In this document: piece after piece, positions 7,820 to 13,538 of the stretch
How the letters are laid out: each line of letters starts with the position of its first letter
Position numbering within the stretch: position 1 is the first letter of the stretch
Source: an uncultured Muribaculum sp.
GTDB lineage: Bacteria > Bacteroidota > Bacteroidia > Bacteroidales > Muribaculaceae
Length of the DNA: 14,918 nt
Assembly: GCA_910589555.1 (NCBI GenBank)
Contig: CAJUTE010000047.1
Coordinates: forward strand, 1 to 14,918
Reading direction: 5' to 3'
Notes under the pieces: model-generated
Told to the model about the DNA's origin: nothing
Database searches by the model: none
Seen by the model: the letters and a program-made list of their open reading frames with translations, nothing else
Made by a program: the position numbers and the translations under genes

Positions 7820-7877
7820 TCAATTCAAGAATGGTAATGACGACAGAAATTAGATATAGGGGTGTAGTGTTAAACAT
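7803..7877 (-). CDS. Branched-chain leader peptide upstream of ilvD
   Basis: This 24-codon frame starts at ATG 7877, has an AAAGG purine run seven bases upstream, and ends in TAG at 7803. Residues 7-19 read LYLISVVITILEL: nine of thirteen are Leu, Ile or Val, the end products of the pathway encoded downstream. It begins about 25 bases after the expected transcription start. Its last codons overlap one arm of an antiterminator stem. By analogy with ilv leaders of enterobacteria, its translation would report charging of branched-chain tRNAs, and the peptide itself would have no enzymatic role. It is too short for ordinary gene calling. The composition and position make chance unlikely, though I cannot quantify this here. 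Confidence 0.83.
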   Translation of the reverse strand: MFNTTPLYLISVVITILELRRGDC

Positions 7878-7909
7878 CTATGTACCTTTCAAATTTTAGT
7901 TTGTGAATG

Positions 7910-7941
7910 CAAATTTATAGCATTTTGCAATAAAACACAAA
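7910..7941 (-). promoter_or_regulatory. Promoter of the ilv operon (Bacteroidota type)
   Basis: On the minus strand a -33 element TTTG (7941-7938) is followed, after exactly 20 bases, by the -7 element TAAATTTG (7917-7910). This matches the Bacteroidota primary sigma consensus TTTG-N19/20-TAnnTTTG. Transcription would start near 7903, shortly before the leader peptide. Confidence 0.8.
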
Positions 7942-8015
7942 TTATTTCGTAATTATTTTTCACTACAATTCCTTGACACCGGCAAAACAGTAGAAATCGA
8001 CGGCGGCGACACCCC

Positions 8016-8972
8016 TTATTGGAGCTTTATTTCCTTAATATCAATGAGGTGGTGGATGATGGCAAAGATAGCGAGCCCCGACTGGGAATGAATCTGCAAC
8101 TTAGAGGCGATGTTGCGGCGGTGGGTGGTCACGGTATTGATTGAAAGACACAGCTCATCGGCTATCTCCTTATTGGATTTGCCCTTTGCCACGCACACTA
8201 TCACCTCCTTTTCTCTTTCACTCAACGAGTCGGGCGACTTGGCGGCATCCTCACTTTTCTCCACCTTTTTTGGCACGATGCTCGATTTGTCGGCGATGCT
8301 TTGCTCAAGCCTTCTCACCGCCGGCACAAGAAGACGGTTTTCGACCATGCAGTGTGTCACAAGGTCAGCCTGGCAATTGATAATGTCATACAGCACGGAA
8401 TTCAACGTGTCGTTACCTTTCTGCCGGTAATGCCGTATGATGATGTCCTTCAACTCATTGAGCTTGTCGCCCATGTCAGTGTGGGTCGCCGAATACTCCT
8501 CTATACTGTAATCGGTAACCGCCTCTCCCGATGCAAGCCGTGAAATATATCCGAAAAGAGTGTCGTTTTCATACTCCATGTGGCGACGCACCTCAATCAC
8601 ATAATCATCAAAGTATTTTATTATGAGAAAAGCCACATCGTCAATGCTCGAATTATTGACGGCATCTATGAGCTTGCGCCTTATCAACGGCAGATTGAAA
8701 TCAAGGAAATAAGTGTGAGCTTTCTTAAGATAGTCAATCAACGCTCGGGGCGACACGTCGTAAGTTTGAGCCTTTTTGGAGCATACAAGATTTGCCACGG
8801 AAAGAAATGTGGCGCAATCAATACCATTCTCTTCACACACCTCACCTATGGTGCTGTCGCCGAAACCAAACGGTATCGAAAACCTGCTTATCACAAGCAG
8901 CAACAAGTTATTGTCATCGATCGCATCACGCAACCGATCACCTGCACGATATTCCGTAAGCACCTTACCCAT
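8016..8972 (-). CDS. Hemerythrin-like (YtfE/RIC) - LuxR fusion regulator
   Basis: This is a probable transcription factor sensing NO, oxygen or redox state through a di-iron site. With the start at 8972 it has 318 residues. Residues 1-65 resemble the ScdA/YtfE N-terminal domain but lack its CC pair. Residues 70-220 form a helical hemerythrin-like domain with H86, H131, E135, H164, H207 and E211. Their spacing closely follows the six YtfE ligands (H84, H129, E133, H160, H204, E208). A charged linker precedes a LuxR helix-turn-helix at about 248-312, with LSEREKEVI and NKEIADELCLSINTVTTHRRNI. There is no receiver domain. I chose the ATG at 8972 because the upstream ATG at 9029 lies inside the promoter's -33 element. 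It is co-oriented with ilvD, 312 bases away, and no terminator is evident between them. Confidence 0.82.
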   Translation of the reverse strand: MGKVLTEYRAGDRLRDAIDDNNLLLLVISRFSIPFGFGDSTIGEVCEENGIDCATFLSVANLVCSKKAQTYDVSPRALIDYLKKAHTYFLDFNLPLIRRKLIDAVNNSSIDDVAFLIIKYFDDYVIEVRRHMEYENDTLFGYISRLASGEAVTDYSIEEYSATHTDMGDKLNELKDIIIRHYRQKGNDTLNSVLYDIINCQADLVTHCMVENRLLVPAVRRLEQSIADKSSIVPKKVEKSEDAAKSPDSLSEREKEVIVCVAKGKSNKEIADELCLSINTVTTHRRNIASKLQIHSQSGLAIFAIIHHLIDIKEIKLQ

Positions 8973-8998
8973 AGCTATGTTCACTTGAATTCTGCCTG

Positions 8999-9030
8999 CA
9001 AAGATACTGATAAATCCCGCAACAATCAAT
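8999..9030 (-). promoter_or_regulatory. Promoter of the hemerythrin-LuxR gene
   Basis: On the minus strand, ATTG (9030-9027), 20 bases, then TATCTTTG (9006-8999) fits the Bacteroidota promoter consensus. The predicted start of transcription leaves only about 20 bases before the ATG at 8972. This excludes the longer reading frame that begins at 9029. Confidence 0.7.
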
Positions 9031-9091
9031 ACTCAAAAATGGTGATTCCACTCCGCCCCCTCCGAAATAACTCCCATTAATCTCCGATGAA

Positions 9092-9132
9092 ATAAAATAA
9101 GCTCCACCGGACCAAGCGGTCCGGTGGAGCTT
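9092..9132 (-). terminator. Terminator of the FKBP operon
   Basis: A perfect 15-bp inverted repeat (9132-9118 with 9113-9099) with a 4-base loop is followed on the minus strand by TTATTTTATTTC. It sits 22 bases beyond the stop of the FKBP lipoprotein gene and isolates that operon from the regulator gene downstream. Confidence 0.93.
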
Positions 9133-9154
9133 ACTATACATGTTCTGTTATTGA

Positions 9155-10030
9155 TTATTTCTTTGCGTCGATGTCGGCGATTTCCACATCAAAGATGAGG
9201 AGCTGGTTAGGACCGATGCCTGCCTGAGGCATACCCTTCACGCCGTAAGCAAGGTCGCCGGGGATGTAGAGCACATACTTGGCGCCCTTGTTCATCATCT
9301 GAAGACCTTCGCCAAATCCGGGAACCACACGGCGCGGGCTGAATCGGCGAGCCTCGCCCTTGCTGTCGTCAAACACGGTGCCATCGGCAAGCGAGCCTTT
9401 GTAAATCACCGAAGCCATATCGTCCTCCTTGATGTTGTCACCCTCTCCGGCAGCCACCACCTTGTAGGCAAGACCGCTCGGGGTCACCTGCACTGCTGGA
9501 TCAGCCTTGCGGATAGAGTCGATATAGGCAACGCCGGCAGCACGGTTGGCTACTGCCTCGGGAGCATTGTTAAGCTCGGCTTCCTTACGCTCTTCGGCAC
9601 GTTTCTGTGCGGCTTCCATCATCTGGTTGAGCATTGTCTGCTGCATCACAACATCGCCCACTGTGTCGGCGAGGATAGCTTTCTTAAAGTGCTTGAGGAA
9701 AAGGTCGCGGTCGATGTCAACTCCCATCTCATTATAGAAATACTGGAATTGCTGGGCGATGCGGGCGCCTTGCGACAAACCCTGGAGATAAGACACATCA
9801 GAGGTGTCGGCAAGAACAGCCGTAGAGATGCCGCGCAAAAACGCATCCTTATTCATCTCAGGCATGTGATTGATTTCCTGTGCAAACTGGCTGCCGACAA
9901 CCACTCCGAAAAGTTCCGAGATAGAGTCATTGGCGGCACGATCAGCCTCCGACGTCGCATTTGAGTTGCCACACGCGGTGGTGGAAAGGAGCATCGCTCC
10001 TACGCCGAAGGCGAGAAATACTTTCTTCAT
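9155..10030 (-). CDS. FKBP-type peptidyl-prolyl isomerase, lipoprotein
   Basis: This is a probable envelope peptidyl-prolyl cis-trans isomerase and folding helper of the Mip/FkpA group. It has 291 residues. A signal peptide ends in the lipobox LSTTAC with the lipidated cysteine at C20. Two repeated N-terminal dimerisation-like segments follow (about 41-74 and 84-121), then a charged helix with AQKRAEERKEAE near 141-152, and an FKBP domain at about 184-287. The active-site core is mostly present (YKG, GTVFDDS, LAYG, GPNQLLIFDVEI). In VVPGFGEGL, however, F239 replaces the tryptophan that forms the floor of the FKBP pocket, so catalysis may be reduced. It starts 15 bases after the preceding FKBP gene and is followed by a strong terminator, so the two form an operon. 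Confidence 0.93.
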   Translation of the reverse strand: MKKVFLAFGVGAMLLSTTACGNSNATSEADRAANDSISELFGVVVGSQFAQEINHMPEMNKDAFLRGISTAVLADTSDVSYLQGLSQGARIAQQFQYFYNEMGVDIDRDLFLKHFKKAILADTVGDVVMQQTMLNQMMEAAQKRAEERKEAELNNAPEAVANRAAGVAYIDSIRKADPAVQVTPSGLAYKVVAAGEGDNIKEDDMASVIYKGSLADGTVFDDSKGEARRFSPRRVVPGFGEGLQMMNKGAKYVLYIPGDLAYGVKGMPQAGIGPNQLLIFDVEIADIDAKK

Positions 10031-10045
10031 TTTTCTTTTTATTGT

Positions 10046-10666
10046 TTAATTTACTTTTATGAGTTCTACATCGAATATCAAGGTCGAGTTAGGACCGATG
10101 ATATTACCGGCACCGTTAGGACCGTAGGCAAGATTTGACGGGATGAAAAGACGCCACTTAGCGCCCTCTTTCATCATCTGAAGCGCCTCAACCCATCCGG
10201 GGATCACCTGAGTCACTCCGAAAGTAGCGGGTTCGCCACGCTCTACCGAGCTGTCAAACACGGTGCCGTCGATAAGCTTGCCGGTGTAGTGCACGGTCAC
10301 GCGGTCAGAAGCCACAGGCTGCTTGCCGGTACCCTCATTGAGCACTTCATACTGAAGTCCCGACGCTGTAGTCTTGACCTCAGCGCGCTTGCCGTTCTCG
10401 TCAAGAAACTGCTTGCCGGCAGCTTCATTCACCTCGCCCATCTTGGCGGCTGCGGCACGCTGCTCTGCCTCAAGAGCCTCAAAGAAATTCTTTATTTCAA
10501 GCTTAGCCTCATCGTAGGTCATCTTAGGTGCGGCATTATCAAACACTGCGGCAACACCGTCGGCAAAATCCTTAATGTCGAGAGTCTTTATTCCCGAGCT
10601 GCGGAAGTTATTTCCCATGCTCAATCCAAGAGCATAGCTTATGCGATCTAATTTTTCTGATTCCAT
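10046..10666 (-). CDS. FKBP-type peptidyl-prolyl isomerase, FklB-like
   Basis: This 206-residue peptidyl-prolyl cis-trans isomerase resembles E. coli FklB (FKBP22). An N-terminal helical dimerisation domain (about 4-95) begins with LDRISYALGLSMGNN. A complete FKBP domain follows (about 101-204), with VHYTGKLIDGTVFDSS, VIPGWVEALQMM, IPSNLAYG and GPNSTLIFDVEL. The pocket tryptophan W158 is present, unlike in the neighbouring lipoprotein paralogue. No signal peptide is visible, so it is probably cytoplasmic. It is the first gene of a two-gene operon with a well-formed promoter 35 bases upstream. The pair would supply prolyl isomerase activity on both sides of the inner membrane. Confidence 0.93.
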   Translation of the reverse strand: MESEKLDRISYALGLSMGNNFRSSGIKTLDIKDFADGVAAVFDNAAPKMTYDEAKLEIKNFFEALEAEQRAAAAKMGEVNEAAGKQFLDENGKRAEVKTTASGLQYEVLNEGTGKQPVASDRVTVHYTGKLIDGTVFDSSVERGEPATFGVTQVIPGWVEALQMMKEGAKWRLFIPSNLAYGPNGAGNIIGPNSTLIFDVELIKVN

Positions 10667-10700
10667 AATTCTTGATTTTTTGGTTATTTTAATTGAGTTA

Positions 10701-10732
10701 CAAATTTATAGAGAATATTTGGATTGTCCAAA
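10701..10732 (-). promoter_or_regulatory. Promoter of the FKBP operon
   Basis: On the minus strand, TTTG (10732-10729), a 20-base spacer, then TAAATTTG (10708-10701) is an exact match to the Bacteroidota consensus and to the ilv promoter. The ATG of the first FKBP gene follows about 35 bases after the -7 element. Confidence 0.82.
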
Positions 10733-10789
10733 ACATAACATCCCCACACCTGTTAAAGTTCGTTGCATCAGAACCTGCGACGTCCAACC

Positions 10790-11857
10790 TCATTTCTTGA
10801 AATACATTTTCACGAGCACGGGGTTGTCATCATCAGCCACATCCAAGTCCCACCCGAACGCCTCCTGACAGGCATCCAGTTCATAATCTCGGATATATGC
10901 CAGCATAAATTCCTCATTCATGAACACCGGCATCAGTCTCACGCCATCTGTAAGATAGACTATGCTGTGGCTCTGTTTATCTTTTCGGTCATAAAACACT
11001 TTATAAAATGTACTTTTTCCCAAAGGACCAACAGCAACATTTACAACCATGTATCGTTTATTCCCGAAATGCTCCAACTTTCGATGGGCGATTTTCCCCG
11101 CACGATTATCATCGCGATATTTTTCATAGCGCTCTCTTGAAGGCTTCATCTTGTCCAACTCCGCAAAATAACTCATGTCAACATTGTATTCGCCGAAATC
11201 CCATGCTGCAATAGGAATAATTGAATCCATGCCGACACTATAAATCTCATTTGAATATGGAGAACCAAGTAAAATTTTGCCCTCTACCTCAAAAAATGAT
11301 GAGATACTTCCGTTTAATTCATGTTGTCTATGCCACATACTGCGAACAGGTTTGTCTGAGGGGACATTTAAAAAAGTTATTGCCGGATAGGCTGCACTAA
11401 CTCCTGACCATAAAATTAAAGTGTCCTTATTCAACCACTTAGCATCGTGATAACTTGGCTTAGCAGGCAGCTTCCTATTCTCTATGAACTTCCCTTGAAG
11501 ATCGTATGTATATAAAAACCCAAACGGTATTATCATCGCTACCTCATTTTTTTCTGGATTTAGTGCAAAACTATAACAATGAGTATATTGGTTCGGTCCG
11601 TCCCCGACACTGCCGATATTCCGCAAAAAATTTCCCGTTGAATCAAACAGTAACAGCCTCGGATTTTTGCGGTCAAGAATAAATATGGTGTCATTGCGAA
11701 TTTCCGCTTTTTCAATAATAGTAATCAGACTGCTGTCATTCGTTTCAAGCACTATAGGCTCAAACCGGTCAAACAATCCGCTTTCAACCGCAGTCTCAGT
11801 CTGCGTCAAATCAGGCACACATAACTTCCACTTCGCTATCGGCATGTTGCGACGCAC
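10790..11857 (-). CDS. 6-bladed beta-propeller protein, severed from its signal
   Basis: This 355-codon frame encodes most of a DUF5128-type 6-bladed beta-propeller protein. Family features include FDRFEPIVLETNDSS, IFILDRKNPRLLLFD, GNFLRNIG and GDGPNQY, with the C-terminus ending NPVLVKMYFKK. Its function is unknown; relatives are surface or periplasmic lipoproteins. Comparison with the paralogue at 13539-14687 shows a two-base deletion at 11820/11821. It puts the lipoprotein signal peptide (from ATG 11927) in another frame, where it stops at 11811. The first dozen codons of this frame (MRRNMPIAKWKL) are therefore the signal-peptide region read out of frame and are probably not a real N-terminus. 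The gene is most likely a recent pseudogene; a cytoplasmic product or sequencing error are alternatives. The rest of the frame is intact. Confidence 0.75.
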   Translation of the reverse strand: MRRNMPIAKWKLCVPDLTQTETAVESGLFDRFEPIVLETNDSSLITIIEKAEIRNDTIFILDRKNPRLLLFDSTGNFLRNIGSVGDGPNQYTHCYSFALNPEKNEVAMIIPFGFLYTYDLQGKFIENRKLPAKPSYHDAKWLNKDTLILWSGVSAAYPAITFLNVPSDKPVRSMWHRQHELNGSISSFFEVEGKILLGSPYSNEIYSVGMDSIIPIAAWDFGEYNVDMSYFAELDKMKPSRERYEKYRDDNRAGKIAHRKLEHFGNKRYMVVNVAVGPLGKSTFYKVFYDRKDKQSHSIVYLTDGVRLMPVFMNEEFMLAYIRDYELDACQEAFGWDLDVADDDNPVLVKMYFKK

Positions 11858-11927
11858 ACCCCGACAGCACTAAATCAAGAAACAAACCGATGACTGAACA
11901 GCAAGCAAAAAGGCACAATAATTTCAT
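11811..11927 (-). pseudogene. Detached lipoprotein signal peptide of the frameshifted gene
   Basis: This 38-codon fragment starts at the same ATG as the intact paralogue (MKLL) and encodes a signal peptide with lipobox LVLSGC, so the lipidated residue is C24. It continues SEVEVM and then meets TGA at 11811 because two bases present in the paralogue (GC on the plus strand, between 11820 and 11821) are missing. The promoter upstream of it looks intact, so the fragment could still be transcribed. Confidence 0.78.
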
Positions 11928-11965
11928 ATTATTCAAGGTGTTATATGGCAATAGAGATCCATCGG

Positions 11966-11995
11966 CAAATTTAACCATATTTTTCTGACAAACAA
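11966..11995 (-). promoter_or_regulatory. Promoter of the frameshifted beta-propeller gene
   Basis: On the minus strand, TTG (11995-11993), 19 bases, then TAAATTTG (11973-11966). It is nearly identical in sequence and spacing to the promoter of the paralogue at 14726-14755. It lies 38 bases before the MKLL start codon at 11927 and rules out the upstream ATG at 12005. Confidence 0.7.
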
Positions 11996-12026
11996 GCATT
12001 ATCACCCATTTTTTATCCCCACCCCC

Positions 12027-12081
12027 AACGAATCCGTAAGGTTATCGGCGTTAGCCGCTCTGCAAGGCAGAGACACTCCAC
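12027..12081. repeat. 55-bp hairpin unit upstream of beta-propeller gene
   Basis: This is one copy of the 55-base unit that is tandemly repeated at 14786-14918. It contains the CTCTGC-AAG-GCAGAG hairpin and an AACGAATCCGTAAGG start. A second unit begins at 12082 but switches after a GAATCC/GGATTC hairpin into the longer mosaic repeat. Confidence 0.75.
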
Positions 12082-12084
12082 AAC

Positions 12085-12320
12085 GAATCCGTAAGGATTC
12101 ATCCATCGGTAGCTGTGTGCCGAGCGTTAGCGAGACGCACAGAAAAATGCGATAAAAAGCAATGAATCTGAAAGATTCATCTTACAACAATTAACCGAAT
12201 CCAATTTGCAAAACATCCAAGATGATTCTTTCAGAAACATCCTGCAAACCAACGCTTTCCGGTGGTGTAGCTAACGCTCCGCCACCGGCTACCGACAGAT
12301 TAACCTTTCAGGTTTCCCAT
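12085..12320 (-). repeat. Hairpin mosaic repeat, inverted relative to 1214-1480
   Basis: The minus strand of this segment closely matches the plus strand of 1214-1480, with the same succession of hairpins (GAATCC/GGATTC, GAATCT/AGATTC, ACCT-GAA-AGGT) and the same connecting sequence. It lacks one internal module present in the other copy. It lies in the 478-base gap between two beta-propeller genes; I see no coding content, and the 64-codon plus-strand frame across it is unremarkable. Confidence 0.7.
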
Positions 12321-12372
12321 CCGTCCCCAACCAATTCGCTGAATGACAACTCCACCACCCCGACAAAGCCAA

Positions 12373-12387
12373 CGCCGCGTCGCGGCG
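12373..12387 (-). terminator. Possible terminator after the second propeller gene
   Basis: A perfect 6-bp GC-only stem (CGCCGC with GCGGCG) with a three-base loop lies 19 bases past the stop of the gene at 12406-13536. On the minus strand it is followed by TTGGCTTTG, which is only weakly U-rich. It could terminate the two-gene transcript, or be one more intergenic palindrome. Confidence 0.35.
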
Positions 12388-12405
12388 ACATAACCGCCGC
12401 CAACC

Positions 12406-13536
12406 TCATTTCTTGAAATACATTTTCGCAAGCACCGAATTGTCATCCTCGGTCACATTGAGATTCCAGCCGAAAACTTCAGAAAACGCATCGATAAAGT
12501 CCAGATCCACCTCCGCAAGCATATACTCGTCATTCATGTAAATTGGCGAAAACCTCATGCCATCAGGCGTGTTGTCAATAACCGTGCTGCTGCCGTCATT
12601 CTTGTTGATAAACACACTGAGCAGCCTCGCCTCAGGTGTGCCGGGATTAGTTCTCAGCCATAGATATAGATAATCCTGATTTGCAAGCGTGAGAAATTTT
12701 TCATAGTTGAACATTCCTGCCGCCATATCTTTTTTGAACGTGGTCGTGCGCTCCTTGGCATCGGTCAGTTTTGACAGGTTTTCAAAATAACAACTGTCAT
12801 TGGTTACTTTACCCAGATCTACAAAATATGCAAGTTTGACCCCGTCAATCCCCACTTCTTTTATTTCATTATTGAATGGCGAACCACAATACACTCTCCC
12901 GCCATCGTTGAAAAGAGGTGTCGCCGACAGACTGCCGGCTTCGCGCACATCAAATTCCCCCTCATAAATCACAGAATCATTCTCCTGGTCAAACACCGTG
13001 ATGGATGGCTCTTTTTCATCCACATACGACCACAACGCCAGCGTTTTCCCGTCAAGCCATTGGGCGTGATGATAATTCGGGCGTTTTGGCAGACCTATCT
13101 TATCTATGAATTTGCCCTCAAGATTATAATTATACAGATAACCCATAGGACATATCACAGAAACCATCCTTTTTGCTCGATTCAACGCAAATCCCGTGGC
13201 TGTAAGATATTCCTCCGGTCCCGTGCCGGGCTTGCCTATCTGCCTTACAAAACGCCCGTCAGGATCAAACACATAAAGCGCCCTGCTCTTACGGTCAAAT
13301 GTCAGTATCGTGTCGCCCAAACAATCAGTATCGGCAAGCCATGTGACAAAGCAACTGTCATTAGCCTCAAGCACTATCGGTTCAACACGAGAGAATACCT
13401 CCCCGATACTGTCTGACTTGGATGCCAGATTCTCCACCACATAACTCTGCACACCGTCATCATTCCGGTTGTCGGTGGAGCTTTTACACCCCACCAACAG
13501 CAGGGCAAGCAACATTACTTTCAATCTCATTTTCAT
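12406..13536 (-). CDS. 6-bladed beta-propeller lipoprotein
   Basis: This is an intact 376-residue member of the DUF5128-type 6-bladed beta-propeller family; function unknown. The signal peptide ends in the lipobox LLVGC with C17 as the lipidated residue. Propeller features include FSRVEPIVLEANDS, LTFDRKSRALYVFDPDGRFVRQIG, GTGPEEY and FNNEIKEVG. The C-terminus SVLAKMYFKK parallels NPVLVKMYFKK in its neighbours. Its ATG is two bases after the TAG of the upstream paralogue, so both share one transcript. It is more diverged than the other two copies are from each other, but its last bases and the sequence just past the stop match the 10790-11857 gene closely. This suggests exchange between the copies at their 3' ends. 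Confidence 0.9.
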   Translation of the reverse strand: MKMRLKVMLLALLLVGCKSSTDNRNDDGVQSYVVENLASKSDSIGEVFSRVEPIVLEANDSCFVTWLADTDCLGDTILTFDRKSRALYVFDPDGRFVRQIGKPGTGPEEYLTATGFALNRAKRMVSVICPMGYLYNYNLEGKFIDKIGLPKRPNYHHAQWLDGKTLALWSYVDEKEPSITVFDQENDSVIYEGEFDVREAGSLSATPLFNDGGRVYCGSPFNNEIKEVGIDGVKLAYFVDLGKVTNDSCYFENLSKLTDAKERTTTFKKDMAAGMFNYEKFLTLANQDYLYLWLRTNPGTPEARLLSVFINKNDGSSTVIDNTPDGMRFSPIYMNDEYMLAEVDLDFIDAFSEVFGWNLNVTEDDNSVLAKMYFKK

Positions 13537-13538
13537 AT

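Noticed and set aside
7704..7903. T-box or known metabolite riboswitch ahead of ilvD
   Set aside because: No T-box sequence or familiar aptamer core was seen; the Leu/Ile/Val-rich leader peptide explains the region better.
7918..8015. Terminator after the hemerythrin-LuxR gene
   Set aside because: GC-rich segments such as GGTGTCGCCGCC and GCCGGTGTC are direct rather than inverted repeats, and no stem with a following U-run was found.
11811..11857. Programmed ribosomal frameshift joining the signal peptide to the propeller
   Set aside because: No slippery heptamer is visible, and the paralogue has the same junction in a single frame; a simple two-base deletion explains it better.
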